Positions 33,596 through 43,558 are shown, numbered from the stretch's first letter. The stretch is DNA of 64,000 bases from Turicibacter sp. TJ11 (GCF_021497505.1 NZ_CP069349.1:2017001-2081000), one strand, 5' to 3'. Notes: generated by a model not told the origin, from the sequence alone. Translations and numbers: made by a program.

Positions 33596-35581
33596 ATGGA
33601 CTACAACAAGGATTTAGAGGTCTTTTATCATTCTATTAATGTAGATTATGCAACCTATGTTGCTAAGACTCTTTCTCAGTTTGGATCAAATGAGACACTT
33701 GGATTTCGAATGGCAGGATCAAAAGCAGAACATGAAGCTGGAGATTTTTTATGTCAAGAATTTGAACGTATCGGTTTAACAAATACTCACAAAGAAAAAG
33801 TCATGATTGATGCTTGGGAGTTTAAACAAGCAGAAATCTATTATCTAGATAAAACAAATCATCCGAAAAAGATAACATTAAGTGCGTATGCCAGTCATTG
33901 TATCGCAGAAAATCAACCTTTTGAACTTGTATATGCCAAAAAAGGAACTAAACAAGATTATGATCAACTTAATGTGGAAGGTAAATTAGTATTAATTGAC
34001 CTTGATACATACATCGGCTGTCAAATCGGAATTTGTGCTTTACAAGCCAAGCAAAAAGGAGCTTCTGGTATTATCGCAATTCCGGTGAATGAAGATAAAG
34101 AACTACCAGATGATGCATTAATCTATGAAAACTTTACAGCACCAGCAGATATCCCCGCTTTTTCCATGAGTTTAAAAGATGGGAAAGTGCTTAAAGAGAT
34201 AGTCGCCCAATCAGCTAACGATGCTATCCCTGTTATCTTAAATTGTTCGAATAAAATTTCACCTGATCAAACAACATTTAATATCGTTGGTGAAATTCCA
34301 GGTAAAGATAACAATCAGATTATCTTAGTTATGGCTCACTACGATGGTTTGTTTCATAATTTTCATAATGGAGCCTCTGGGTGTGGATTACTTCTAAGCA
34401 TCGCTCGCGCTTTAATTAAAAGTCACTATGTTCCCAATAAAACAATTGTTTTCATTGCCCATAGTGCTAAAGAATGGGGAATGAGTAACTCTACATTTAA
34501 TTGGTCAATGGGAAGCTATCATCAAATCACTAAAAATCATCCGGAATGGGCTGAAAAAGCATTTATCGGAATTAATCTAGAAGGATTTGTTGCTCATGAT
34601 CAATATGACTATCATCATATTCGTACAGCTTACGAATACCAAGACTTAATTCAAGCCATTCAAAAAATAGTCACAGGCTGTCCTTATAAACAAGGTTGTT
34701 TAGTTGAATCACCAACTACTATCTTAAGCGATGACTTTGTTTATTCTCAAAGTGGCGTTCCAACGATTATTAGTTATCGTCCAACAGGAGAAAAACATCT
34801 TAATACTTATCAAACCAATTATGATGTCATTCAAAATCACTTAAGTTATCCTGCATTTGAGTATGGTCATAAGCTATATGGAACGATCTTAATCTTATTT
34901 GATCAATTAAAAATTAAACCACTTAACTTTGAAAAATTATTCTTAGCACTTGAACAAAGTCTTGATTTTGAATCGTATCATCACTACAAGGAACTGTACT
35001 TTTTAATTCATGATGCCAAGTGGTGCGCAAAAAATCTTTATGAGTTCATTCAAAAAAATGAATTTACTCCATCAGAAGCTAACTATTTAAATAAACAGTT
35101 GCACTACATTTATTTAATGATTCAGCAGTCATTTGTTAAACTTTCATGGTATGGCGCTAATATTTTTCCTCATGAAGCACATCAAGAAAATATTCTTCAT
35201 TTACGCGAAGCCATTCGTCTGTTAAAACAAGAAAAATTAAACGCTGCTGTTGAACAGCTCTGTCATGTTGACTTAAATCTGTATGCTTTTTATTTTGATA
35301 AAAACACCTTCGAATTTTACATTCAACAATCTTGCCATCAAGATGATGAGCATTTAGCATGGGGAAAAGATTTATTACTTAGTGAAATTAACTTATATGA
35401 TATTATTGAATCTCTTCAACAAAAACAATCTTGGGAAGATGTCTACGATGAAATTCAACAGTTAAAAGACATCTTAAAAGAAGAAGAGTTTAAACAAGAG
35501 AGAGTGATTAAAGAAGAAATGATACATCTTCAACAACTCATTGACTGGATGCGATATTTATATCGTCGTCCTAAAAGATAG
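33596..35581 (+). CDS. M28-like metallopeptidase family protein with altered metal site
   Basis: 661 aa. A PA-like insert at about residues 115-220 lies within an M28-type fold. The HxD pair is present (VMAHYDG), but the usual 'GAxDNxSG' reads NGASGCG, without the bridging Asp. The catalytic 'AEE' reads AKEWG, the 'LDM' motif reads LEG, and the last His position looks like Asp (LSDDFVYSQSGVP). It may be inactive as a peptidase or use a changed site. The C-terminal 220 residues are helical, charged and unlike anything I recognise. No signal peptide. A GGAGGAGG site precedes the ATG. Confidence 0.72.
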   Translation: MDYNKDLEVFYHSINVDYATYVAKTLSQFGSNETLGFRMAGSKAEHEAGDFLCQEFERIGLTNTHKEKVMIDAWEFKQAEIYYLDKTNHPKKITLSAYASHCIAENQPFELVYAKKGTKQDYDQLNVEGKLVLIDLDTYIGCQIGICALQAKQKGASGIIAIPVNEDKELPDDALIYENFTAPADIPAFSMSLKDGKVLKEIVAQSANDAIPVILNCSNKISPDQTTFNIVGEIPGKDNNQIILVMAHYDGLFHNFHNGASGCGLLLSIARALIKSHYVPNKTIVFIAHSAKEWGMSNSTFNWSMGSYHQITKNHPEWAEKAFIGINLEGFVAHDQYDYHHIRTAYEYQDLIQAIQKIVTGCPYKQGCLVESPTTILSDDFVYSQSGVPTIISYRPTGEKHLNTYQTNYDVIQNHLSYPAFEYGHKLYGTILILFDQLKIKPLNFEKLFLALEQSLDFESYHHYKELYFLIHDAKWCAKNLYEFIQKNEFTPSEANYLNKQLHYIYLMIQQSFVKLSWYGANIFPHEAHQENILHLREAIRLLKQEKLNAAVEQLCHVDLNLYAFYFDKNTFEFYIQQSCHQDDEHLAWGKDLLLSEINLYDIIESLQQKQSWEDVYDEIQQLKDILKEEEFKQERVIKEEMIHLQQLIDWMRYLYRRPKR

Positions 35582-35620
35582 CATCTTATCTACTTCAATC
35601 TCCCTCATCAATAGAAATTT

Positions 35621-35654
35621 AAAGGGGTTATCTCCTAATGAGATACCCCCTTTT
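35621..35654. terminator. Shared terminator between convergent genes
   Basis: AAAGGGG-TATCTC / GAGATA-CCCCC-TTTT, between the M28-like and phosphoesterase genes. Confidence 0.8.
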
Positions 35655-36486
35655 ATTCTGGTTTTAAATATAGAACTGTAATTTGTGGCACATTAAAAAA
35701 ACGAAATGGAACTTTGGTGTTTCCAATTCCAGTATCCACATACAACATCATGTCATCACTAACATCGTAAAATCCTCGAACATACTTTTGTGCTAAAGAT
35801 GTGGTGATTAATGGCCCCACGAAAGGTAGATAAACTTGTCCTCCATGACTATGACCCGCTACAACAAGATCAATTGGTTGATGAATAAAGTCATCTGATA
35901 AATCTGGCTCATGTAGCATTAAAAGATTAAGATGATCATCTTGTATTCCTTGGGTGGTTTGAAGTGGATCATAATATCCAATCAGTGCATCATCCGCTCC
36001 AAAAAGACTTAACGTTGTTCCTTTAATCATTAACGTCTCTTGTTCATTAACTAACACCTCAAAGCCGGCAGACGTCATTAAATCTTCATAAAATCGTTCA
36101 GCCCCTCCACCGTAATCTCGATTTCCAAAGACTGCGTATTTTCCTGAACTCGCTTGAATTTGAGATAAAATAGAGGCGATTTCTTCTAATGATCCTTCAT
36201 AGGTAGACGCATTATCCATTAAATCTCCAGTAAATAAAACAAGGTCTGCCTGTTGTTCATTAATCTTATCCACTACTTTTTGTAACTCTTTGACTGAAAA
36301 AAAATCGCCTATATGCGTATCAGAAAATTGAACGACCTTGATTGGTTCACCTTCAACTTTATTTAAGGAAATGTCATGAGACGTTACTCGTAATAATTGA
36401 GGTTCAACAAACGTTGAATAAATTATAATTAAAATTCCAACTAATATTAAATACCCTAATCGTTTAAAAAATCGTTTCATCAGCAC
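35653..36486 (-). CDS. Membrane-anchored metallophosphoesterase, second copy
   Basis: 277 aa. An N-terminal membrane anchor (about 8-27) is followed by a calcineurin-like domain with QFSDTHIGD, FTGDLMD, FGNRDYGG (GNR/D in place of GNH), LLMHEPD and VAGHSHGGQ. It is paralogous to 17288-18109 and of the same YkuE/YaeI type. The GNH to GNR change affects one metal/phosphate residue and may alter activity, although some family members naturally read GNRD. It is monocistronic, with a terminator shared with the M28-like gene. Confidence 0.87.
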   Translation of the reverse strand: MLMKRFFKRLGYLILVGILIIIYSTFVEPQLLRVTSHDISLNKVEGEPIKVVQFSDTHIGDFFSVKELQKVVDKINEQQADLVLFTGDLMDNASTYEGSLEEIASILSQIQASSGKYAVFGNRDYGGGAERFYEDLMTSAGFEVLVNEQETLMIKGTTLSLFGADDALIGYYDPLQTTQGIQDDHLNLLMLHEPDLSDDFIHQPIDLVVAGHSHGGQVYLPFVGPLITTSLAQKYVRGFYDVSDDMMLYVDTGIGNTKVPFRFFNVPQITVLYLKPE

Positions 36487-36649
36487 ATCCTCTACAGTCT
36501 TGTTTGTTATCCTTACAAGATTATATTGTACTCTCCCTAAAATTAAATCACAAACACTATTTTTAAATTAATTTCAATTTAAACGTCGAATCTTATTTAA
36601 AGCATTTTAGATGATTTATTTAAGTTCACAAACCCTTTAATCCTATTAT

Positions 36650-36680
36650 AAAAAAAGCGAACGTTAAGTTCGCTTTTTTT
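36650..36680 (-). terminator. Terminator of the SH3 gene
   Basis: AAAAAAAGCGAAC/GTTCGCTTTTTTT, symmetrical. Confidence 0.9.
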
Positions 36681-37188
36681 ATGATTCAAATGTTAAATAC
36701 TCAACATAAACATATCCCGTTTTCCCCTCGAAAGAAACTTGAACCCATTCCTCACTGTAATAGCGATCTAAAACTTGCACTTGATCACCTTCATTTAAGT
36801 TACCAATGATCTCTGTTCCTGTGGCTGCTTCAGCGCGAACGTTGACCCCATCTATGTTACAATAAGCTTCATTGTTATTGTTCTGAGGTTTTTGATTTTG
36901 TATTAAATCTGTTTGTTCGTTTGATGAGTCTGTTGCCGATGGAGTTTCTTCTGATTCAATAGAATCTTCATTCACGGTTGAGTCTTCTTTTATCGATTCC
37001 GTCGTCTCTTCATACGTCAAAAATTCATTTTCTGTTTTAGGCCCTTCATAAGTAGCTGCCATAACACCCGTATAAATAATTAATACAGAACCTAACATGG
37101 TTAAAATTCCAATGAATGCGACACCAAGTTTTTGTGTCCATGAAGTAACTTTTCCATCAAATTCATCTTGTTTATTCTTTGACTTCAT
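36679..37188 (-). CDS. Membrane-anchored protein with bacterial SH3 domain
   Basis: 169 aa. A short cytosolic basic N-terminus, one span at about residues 20-43, and an acidic Ser/Thr/Glu-rich linker (about 45-105) lead to a C-terminal SH3_3-type domain ('GVNVRAEAATGTEIIGNLNEGDQVQVLD ... WVQVSFEGKTGYVYVEYL'). Such domains bind peptidoglycan stems or act as wall sensors. The catalytic part is absent. It is not clearly in an operon; the next gene upstream, also a surface protein, has its own terminator. Confidence 0.82.
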   Translation of the reverse strand: MKSKNKQDEFDGKVTSWTQKLGVAFIGILTMLGSVLIIYTGVMAATYEGPKTENEFLTYEETTESIKEDSTVNEDSIESEETPSATDSSNEQTDLIQNQKPQNNNNEAYCNIDGVNVRAEAATGTEIIGNLNEGDQVQVLDRYYSEEWVQVSFEGKTGYVYVEYLTFES

Positions 37189-37315
37189 CCTTCGTCCTCC
37201 CTCTTTAAACTCCTGTCATTAATTAGCTAAATGACGCTAGGATTGTCGTATGTTTCTAATCATATCATAATTTATTAGAATAATTATGTATTTTTCACTG
37301 ACATTATCAGGTATT

Positions 37316-37353
37316 AAAAAAAGTTAGTTCGGAGTAGCCCGAACTAACTTTTT
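37316..37353 (-). terminator. Terminator of the lipoprotein gene
   Basis: AAAAAAAGTTAGTTCGG and CCGAACTAACTTTTT arms; the gene's stop is in the base of the stem. Confidence 0.88.
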
Positions 37354-37987
37354 AATCTTCAGATTCTAAGTATTCAATTTGAGGACGTTCCCCCGATCCG
37401 TCATAACTCACTAAATATTGTCCTTTATAATCTTTATACTCAACTAAAATTTTAAGATTAGGAATGCCTTCTGGAACGAGACAATTTAAGTCAATCACCT
37501 GTTTATCCTCAACGATCTGAGTTTCCATTAAAGGCATTTTTTCAATGAATTGATCGTCCTCATAAAAAACTTCATAAATAGTAAGCCTCGCTCCTATATA
37601 CTGAGGAATAATGAGGATTTGTTCATCGCTTGAATCCTGATTAAATTCAATGACATCTAAATCATCTAATAAGGTTAACTGAGATTCTGTAGGGGTATGC
37701 ACAATGGCTGCTAATTGGTTCTCGCTCATTGTTAAATCAAACATCGCTATGGCTTCATTTAAAGTAGAACTGACGGGACAGTCTACACTCTCATCCTGAT
37801 GACCCTCTTGATTAGAATCAATCACTGCAGAGTCATTTTCAGTTGGCTGTTCAGTTAATGAATCTGAATCGATCACAGTTTCTTCATTCAAGTTATCCAC
37901 AGAAGACTGTGAATCCTGTATCGGCAACTGACAACCAGATAAAAAAAGAATTCCAAATGTAACTATAGCTAACTTACGTCTCATCAT
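37352..37987 (-). CDS. Lipoprotein, unknown function
   Basis: 211 aa. The signal peptide ends in a lipobox, FLSGC (Cys about residue 19). An acidic, Ser/Gln-rich linker of about 50 residues follows, then a mostly beta domain (residues 75-211) that I do not recognise. It is probably attached to the outer face of the membrane. An AGGAGG site precedes two adjacent ATGs; the second is also possible. Confidence 0.72.
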   Translation of the reverse strand: MMRRKLAIVTFGILFLSGCQLPIQDSQSSVDNLNEETVIDSDSLTEQPTENDSAVIDSNQEGHQDESVDCPVSSTLNEAIAMFDLTMSENQLAAIVHTPTESQLTLLDDLDVIEFNQDSSDEQILIIPQYIGARLTIYEVFYEDDQFIEKMPLMETQIVEDKQVIDLNCLVPEGIPNLKILVEYKDYKGQYLVSYDGSGERPQIEYLESED

Positions 37988-38170
37988 TCTCCTCCTAAAA
38001 TTCCTTATACTTTTAATATATGCTTTCTTACTCCAATCGAAACAATAGGTTCCTATTTTTTAATCCTCTTTTTAGGACAAAACTCTTTAAAGATAGCACC
38101 CTTGGAAGCCCTTTATCATTTAATGTTTCTATGCTATGCTATAAGCATCTTTTATTAAGGGGGATTTCTT

Positions 38171-38959
38171 ATGGCTATTGTTGATGTGAACTTTCATTCA
38201 AATTGCTTAAATCGTATGGTAACTTATAAGGCGATTATTACAACGGAACACAAACTGAAAAATAAACCGTTTAAAACACTTTATCTTTTACATGGAATCA
38301 CAGATAATCACAATCAATGGATTGTAGGCACACGAATTGTTCTACTCGCTAATCGATATCGCCTTGCTGTCATTATGCCTGCTGGGGAAAATAGTTTTTA
38401 TGTGGATGATGAAGCTCGCGGTCATTTGTACGGAGAATTTATTGGGTGTGAGCTTGTTGAACATACACGACAACTCTTTCATCTTTCAGAAAAAAGAGAA
38501 GATACGTTCATTGCTGGACTTTCGATGGGGGGCTATGGAGCTATTCGCAATGGATTAAAATATCATCAAACATTCAGTCATATTGCAGGTTTATCTTCGG
38601 CACTTATTTTAGATCGCGCACTTCATTCAACGCCAGATGATGAATGGATCTTGGGACGTCGCCCATATTATGAAAGTATTTTTGGAAATCTTGACGAGTT
38701 ACTTGGAAGTGATAAAGATTATAAAGCTTTAGTTAAACATCTAAAACATGAACAGGTAAAACTTCCAAAACTTTATCTTGCCTGTGGAACGGAAGACTTC
38801 TTACTTGAAGCTAATCGCGATTTTCATGATTTCTTGAAACAAGAAGACATTGATTTTACTTATACTGAAGGACCTGGACGTCATGATTGGGTATTTTGGG
38901 ACACGTATATTGAAAAAGTCATCGAGTGGTTACCTTTATCAACTGAAACATTCATTTAA
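38171..38959 (+). CDS. Esterase-D-type alpha/beta-hydrolase
   Basis: 262 aa. It is a putative esterase family (tributyrin esterase EstA / S-formylglutathione hydrolase-like) alpha/beta-hydrolase: TLYLLHGITDN oxyanion region, nucleophile elbow GLSMGGYGA, acid in the 'LACGTEDFLLEANR' block and His in GRHDWVFWD. No signal peptide, so it is cytosolic. Relatives hydrolyse short acyl or feruloyl esters. The GGGGGAT site precedes the ATG. The next small gene follows after about 80 bp and may be cotranscribed. Confidence 0.87.
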   Translation: MAIVDVNFHSNCLNRMVTYKAIITTEHKLKNKPFKTLYLLHGITDNHNQWIVGTRIVLLANRYRLAVIMPAGENSFYVDDEARGHLYGEFIGCELVEHTRQLFHLSEKREDTFIAGLSMGGYGAIRNGLKYHQTFSHIAGLSSALILDRALHSTPDDEWILGRRPYYESIFGNLDELLGSDKDYKALVKHLKHEQVKLPKLYLACGTEDFLLEANRDFHDFLKQEDIDFTYTEGPGRHDWVFWDTYIEKVIEWLPLSTETFI

Positions 38960-39039
38960 TTTTTCGTGTTAAATGAACTATTAAGTTCATAAAATAGATA
39001 GATTCATGATTAATGACTGAACTGAAAAAGGTGATGATA

Positions 39040-39480
39040 ATGCTAGGTTGTTATTGTAGCATTCGAAATCGACTATACAAACTACTTGGACGGTACACGA
39101 TTTGCTTAATTAAACAAGTAGGGTTGCCGAAATGTGGACCGAACTTATATCAAATCGCAAAACTTTTATCTAACTCAACGATTGAACCAATTCAAGATCC
39201 AACCATAAAAGATTTAATCTTAACCGCGATTACAACAGAAACTAATAAGAAAAAATGTTATCCTCCTCGAAGTAACTCATGCTTAGGAGCTGGATTAGGT
39301 CAGCCTGTTGAATTTATCTCTTACTATCTAGGAGAGTATGTCTATCGGTTACTTTATGGTTTATATCATAAAAAGTTAGATCAAATGTTATATCGTATTT
39401 TTAGTTACGCATGTCCTACTAAGCGGCGTCAATGTTTAAATGAGTTATTACTTCAAGCTTTAAGTGATAAAAAGAAATAA
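39040..39480 (+). CDS. Hypothetical cysteine-containing protein
   Basis: About 146 aa, not recognised. It starts MLGCYCSIRNRLYK and has Cys at several places (CYC, LPKCGPN, KKKCYPP, SCLGAG, YACPTKRRQCLN), without a clear zinc-finger spacing. It is basic with no membrane span. The ATG at 39040 is chosen because GGTG stands 6 nt upstream; a frame from 39013 has no ribosome site. A terminator overlaps its end. Confidence 0.5.
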   Translation: MLGCYCSIRNRLYKLLGRYTICLIKQVGLPKCGPNLYQIAKLLSNSTIEPIQDPTIKDLILTAITTETNKKKCYPPRSNSCLGAGLGQPVEFISYYLGEYVYRLLYGLYHKKLDQMLYRIFSYACPTKRRQCLNELLLQALSDKKK

Positions 39481-39513
39481 AAAATCACCAGTAAATCTGG
39501 TGATTTTTTATTT
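39478..39513 (+). terminator. Intrinsic terminator
   Basis: AAAAAATCACCAG/CTGGTGATTTTTT hairpin at the gene end. Confidence 0.88.
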
Positions 39514-39595
39514 TTCAAGACTTCATATTACAATGAGTCTCATTAAATAATCATCTGTGGATAAGTTAGTGGAGTTATAAAATAATGTATCTATT

Positions 39596-40615
39596 CTAAG
39601 CTTTATTTTTTATTAATAAGTATAAAAAATACGGAGCCCCAACAACTGTTATAACAATTCCAACGGGGATTTCTGATGGAGAAAAAACAGTACGTGCGAG
39701 TGTATCAGAAATAATCACAATTAAAGCGCCGACCAAAGCACACGTAGGGAGTAAAAATTCATGACTAGCACCGACTAATCGCCTAGCAATATGAGGCGCG
39801 ATCAATCCAATAAATCCAATAGCTCCTGCTACTGAGACACCTGCCGCAGCTAAGGCAACAGCAATCATTAATAAGATAATCTGCTGTAATCCAACTTTTA
39901 ACCCTAGACTAGTTGCTATATCTTTTCCTAGTGCTAAGACATTTAACTCCTTCGACTTAAAGAACGCTAGTGGTAGTAAGATAATAATCCATGGCAATAA
40001 AATCATGATTTTATCCCAAGTTGCCCCACTGATGCTTCCAATGTTCCAAGTGCTAAATGACACATAAGTTGCCCGGTTAAGCTTTAAGGAAGTCACTAAA
40101 ATAAAGGCATTTCCCGCTGCTGAAAGAGCAATTCCTATTAAAATCATCTTCATGGTACTAAATCCTTGGGATTGATTAAATGATAACCAACAAATAAGTA
40201 AGGCAATCAAAAAGGCACCAAAAAAGCAAGCAATCGGTAAAACAAATGGGTATTGTACGGTAATAAAGGGGAAGTATTTATAAACTAAAACAACGACGAT
40301 TCCTGCTCCTACATTAATGCCTAAAATACCTGGATCTGCTAAATCATTACGAGAAATACTTTGTAGCAGACATCCAGAAGTCGCTAGCCCCATTCCTACA
40401 AGCCCTCCCATTACTAATCGAGGGAGACGAAACTGATATAAAATTAAATTTTCATTGGCACTTCCACCACCTAAAAGAATACGACTCACATCTAACCACG
40501 ATACATTAGAATAACCTGTACTTAAACCAATTAAAACAAATAAACCAACTAATCCCATAAGAACAAGAATAATTCCTAAACGAAATGTTCGCTTTTTTAA
40601 AATTAAGCGACTCAT
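39596..40615 (-). CDS. FecCD-type siderophore ABC permease (second)
   Basis: 339 aa, about nine to ten membrane spans. FecCD signatures are present, e.g. 'FRLPRLVMGGLVGMGLATSGCLLQSISRNDLADPGILGINVGAG' and 'GAIGFIGLIAPHIARRLVG', the loop that contacts the ATPase. It pairs with the permease upstream; the start overlaps the previous stop by 4 bp (ATGA), so translation is coupled. It imports ferric siderophore together with the other three gene products of the operon. Confidence 0.95.
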   Translation of the reverse strand: MSRLILKKRTFRLGIILVLMGLVGLFVLIGLSTGYSNVSWLDVSRILLGGGSANENLILYQFRLPRLVMGGLVGMGLATSGCLLQSISRNDLADPGILGINVGAGIVVVLVYKYFPFITVQYPFVLPIACFFGAFLIALLICWLSFNQSQGFSTMKMILIGIALSAAGNAFILVTSLKLNRATYVSFSTWNIGSISGATWDKIMILLPWIIILLPLAFFKSKELNVLALGKDIATSLGLKVGLQQIILLMIAVALAAAGVSVAGAIGFIGLIAPHIARRLVGASHEFLLPTCALVGALIVIISDTLARTVFSPSEIPVGIVITVVGAPYFLYLLIKNKA

Positions 40616-41619
40616 AAAGCATCCCTTCCTCTCGTTTTAATGAGATAAATGAAAAATGGAACTCCAATCATAGCTGTTAAAGCTCCTAACGGTGTTTCTT
40701 GTGGAGCATTAATGAGTCGAGAAGCTAAGTCAGCGACCAATAAAAACCACCCACCTAATAAAGCAGAAATCGGAATAATGAATTGATATTTCCCTCCGAC
40801 TAAAAGCTTAACGACATGAGGAACAATTAGTCCAACATAAGCTACATTTCCAGCCAACGATACAGCTATTCCTGCTAACATTAAAACAATTAAAAGACTA
40901 AACACACGTATTAAAATGGTTCGTTGGCCAAGACTGGTGGCAACCTCATCACCTAAACTTAAAATAGTGAGATAAGGGGCTAAAATAAATGAACCTACTA
41001 AAGACACGAAAATAATCGGTGCCCCTATCGCTAATTGAGCCCAGGTGATCCCTGCCATTCCGCCAGCTGACCAATAAGCTAAATCTTGACTTAAATTAAA
41101 ATATAAGGCAACTCCTTGACTTAATGAAATAAGTAACGCTGAAATAACTGCTCCAGCTAACGTTAGACGAAAAGGAGTTGCTCCACCTTTAGTTGTTGAA
41201 CTAATTCCAAAAACGGTAATAGTCGCTAAGGCAGCTCCAATAAATGACATAATCAACAATTGATTGTAGGCTTGTATTCCAAAAGCAAAGCATAAAGCAA
41301 TTGCTAACGTTGCCCCCCCATTAATTCCTAAAAGACCTGAGTCAGCAAGTGGATTTCTTGTAATACCTTGCATAATGGCACCTGAAACAGCAAAGCAAGC
41401 CCCCACTAAAAGACTAGCTAAAACACGTGGTAATCGAACATTATGAATAATTGTATGTTCGGTTAATGTTAAATCAGGTGAAAAGATGGCTTTCCAAATC
41501 TCAAAAATATCAATATTAGCTGCTCCTAATGATATTGAAAAGGCGATACTAATCATAATTAAAACAGTGAGTAGTCCTGTAATCACTAGTAATTGTCGAC
41601 GCTCTTTTTTTATCTCCAA
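40612..41619 (-). CDS. FecCD-type siderophore ABC permease (first)
   Basis: 335 aa, a membrane subunit with the same FecCD blocks ('NVRLPRVLASLLVGACFAVSGAIMQGITRNPLADSGLLGINGGA' and 'GNVAYVGLIVPHVVKLLVG'). It forms a heterodimeric channel with the next gene's product. It is separated from the binding-protein gene by about 140 bp containing a stable hairpin, which could lower its expression relative to the binding protein. The AGGAGG site lies before ATG. Confidence 0.95.
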   Translation of the reverse strand: MEIKKERRQLLVITGLLTVLIMISIAFSISLGAANIDIFEIWKAIFSPDLTLTEHTIIHNVRLPRVLASLLVGACFAVSGAIMQGITRNPLADSGLLGINGGATLAIALCFAFGIQAYNQLLIMSFIGAALATITVFGISSTTKGGATPFRLTLAGAVISALLISLSQGVALYFNLSQDLAYWSAGGMAGITWAQLAIGAPIIFVSLVGSFILAPYLTILSLGDEVATSLGQRTILIRVFSLLIVLMLAGIAVSLAGNVAYVGLIVPHVVKLLVGGKYQFIIPISALLGGWFLLVADLASRLINAPQETPLGALTAMIGVPFFIYLIKTRGRDAL

Positions 41620-41644
41620 GCTAGTTCCTCCTTAAACACATAAA

Positions 41645-41680
41645 GAGTATGTAAAAGAATTTTCTTTACATACTCTATCA
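41645..41680 (-). promoter_or_regulatory. Intercistronic hairpin after the binding-protein gene
   Basis: GAGTATGTAAA/TTTACATACTC stem with a 9-nt loop and no good T run. It probably protects the upstream mRNA or partially terminates, giving more binding protein than permease. Confidence 0.6.
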
Positions 41681-41759
41681 AAACCAAAAATGTTTGTTAG
41701 CTTTTTAAAACAATGTTAATTATCCCAAGCAACTTTTATCTAGTTATTTCTTAAGCTAG

Positions 41760-42749
41760 TTATGATTTCACTTTATTTTCTTCAGCGCGCTCTAATAACA
41801 GGTCGACGATTAAATTCATTTGATAACGAACGGCCATCGGATCAAAATGAACAAAAACATTAAAATCATTCATAAAGACTTGATTATTTTTAACTGCATC
41901 AAGTGTTCCCCAAATTGGATTTTGTGCAACTAAATCTTCTATCGTTTGACCGCTTCCTGATTCAGGCATGTATTGTGTGATGAACATATAATCTGCTGCA
42001 TACTCAGGTAACACTTCTAATGAAATTTCCATCCATTGATCACCATTGATGACATCTTCAATGATTTTTTCTGGTGCTTTTAAAGCTAAGGCATTATATA
42101 CGGCCTGTCCACCACGTCCAAAATTATCTCCATAAACGTATAACGTTTTTCCTGAGGTTTCATAAAGGCCAAAGGTTGCATCTTCTGGAATAATACCGAC
42201 TAATTTTTCACGTGCCATCTTTGCTTCTTCCTCAAACGAACGGATCCACTCTTCAGCTGCTTCTTTTTTATTAAAAACATCTCCTAATAAACGAATTTCT
42301 TCTTGAACGGATCCTGCATATCCGTAAGGGATATAGACAACAGGTGCAATTTGCTTTAATTGATCTAAGTTTGAGTCATCATAGGTCACAATTAAGTCTG
42401 GATTTAACGCTAATGCTTTTTCCACTGAAATAGGTGCTCCTACATTTTCAATGTCGCTTAAATCACCTAAATAAGAATAATTATATCCTTCACGCATGAC
42501 TGTTCCAACGACTGGTACATCTAAAGCAATCGCACTTCCAACATAGCCTTCATAAGCAATCACACGTTGTGGGGTAGCGGGAACTTCATATTCAACACCA
42601 GCAACAGTCACTTTTCTTGTCTCTTGTTTTTCAGTAGATGACTGTTCCGTTGAGGGACTTTCATTATTTGATTGAGATGTACTTGAACATCCCGTTATTG
42701 AAAATATTAAAGTTATAAATGCGATGAATAATAAATGCTTGAATTTCAT
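41760..42749 (-). CDS. Siderophore-binding lipoprotein
   Basis: About 329 aa, a periplasmic-binding-protein type III (FhuD/FepB-like) protein. The signal ends in a lipobox (SITGCSS), so it is lipid-anchored. Ser/Thr/Glu-rich linker, then the binding domain ('PQRVIAYEGYVGSAIALDVPVVGTV', 'LALNPDLIVTYDDSNLDQL'). It captures a ferric siderophore, possibly a hydroxamate type, and hands it to the permease pair. The ATG at 42749 has GGAG 7 nt upstream; that site lies in the end of the ATPase gene. Confidence 0.93.
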   Translation of the reverse strand: MKFKHLLFIAFITLIFSITGCSSTSQSNNESPSTEQSSTEKQETRKVTVAGVEYEVPATPQRVIAYEGYVGSAIALDVPVVGTVMREGYNYSYLGDLSDIENVGAPISVEKALALNPDLIVTYDDSNLDQLKQIAPVVYIPYGYAGSVQEEIRLLGDVFNKKEAAEEWIRSFEEEAKMAREKLVGIIPEDATFGLYETSGKTLYVYGDNFGRGGQAVYNALALKAPEKIIEDVINGDQWMEISLEVLPEYAADYMFITQYMPESGSGQTIEDLVAQNPIWGTLDAVKNNQVFMNDFNVFVHFDPMAVRYQMNLIVDLLLERAEENKVKS

Positions 42750-42751
42750 AA

Positions 42752-43558
42752 TCAATCTCCTTTATTTTTCTTTTTTCTTTTTGAATAAGGGACACAAATA
42801 GGTGTTTTAGTTAAATGGTCTTTTTCAATTTCTGCATTTAAACTGAACACATCTTGAAGCATTTGCTTCGTCATCACTTCTTCAGGCATTCCTGAAGAAT
42901 AAATTGTTTGATTAGCTAAAACAATAAATTTATCGGCGTATCTTGCTGCTAAATTTAAATCGTGTAACACCATGACAATAGTTTTTCCTTGATCTTCATT
43001 TAACTCTTGTAATAAATCTAATATGTCAATTTGATGAGCTAAATCTAAATAGGTTGTAGGCTCATCTAAGAAAATAATTTCTGTAGCTTGTGCCAATACC
43101 ATCGCAATCCAAACCCGTTGACGTTGACCACCTGATAAACTTTGAACTTCTCGATCACGAAGTTCGTACGTGTTCGTTGCTTTTAATGCCATTAAAACAG
43201 CTTGTTCATCTTCTTTATCCTGTGATTTAAACATTTTCTTATATGGATAACGCCCTTGACGGACGAGCTCAAGCACCGTCATAGCCTCAGGCGCAATGGG
43301 AGTTTGAGGTAAGACAGCCAATATTTTTGCAATTTTTTTAGCATCCATTTCTCTCATTAATTGATTATTTAAATAAACCTCCCCTTCAGTAGGCTTTAAT
43401 AAACGCGCCATCGTTTTAAGAAGCGTAGATTTTCCGCATCCATTACTTCCAATTAAAACAGTGATTTTTCCTTTTGGAATAGATGCATTAATTTGATTTA
43501 AAATGATCTTTTTATCATAACTCACAACTAAATCTTTCACTTGTAACGCTTGTATCAT
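42752..43558 (-). CDS. Siderophore ABC transporter ATPase
   Basis: 268 aa, FecE/FhuC type. Walker A is GSNGCGKST, the signature is SLSGGQRQR, Walker B is EIIFLDEPT and the H-loop is VLHDLNL. It is the first gene of the four-gene import operon. I start at ATG 43558 (MIQALQVKDLVV) with GGAGG 5 nt upstream; a longer frame from 43603 would begin at TTG inside the Fur box. Confidence 0.95.
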   Translation of the reverse strand: MIQALQVKDLVVSYDKKIILNQINASIPKGKITVLIGSNGCGKSTLLKTMARLLKPTEGEVYLNNQLMREMDAKKIAKILAVLPQTPIAPEAMTVLELVRQGRYPYKKMFKSQDKEDEQAVLMALKATNTYELRDREVQSLSGGQRQRVWIAMVLAQATEIIFLDEPTTYLDLAHQIDILDLLQELNEDQGKTIVMVLHDLNLAARYADKFIVLANQTIYSSGMPEEVMTKQMLQDVFSLNAEIEKDHLTKTPICVPYSKRKKKNKGD

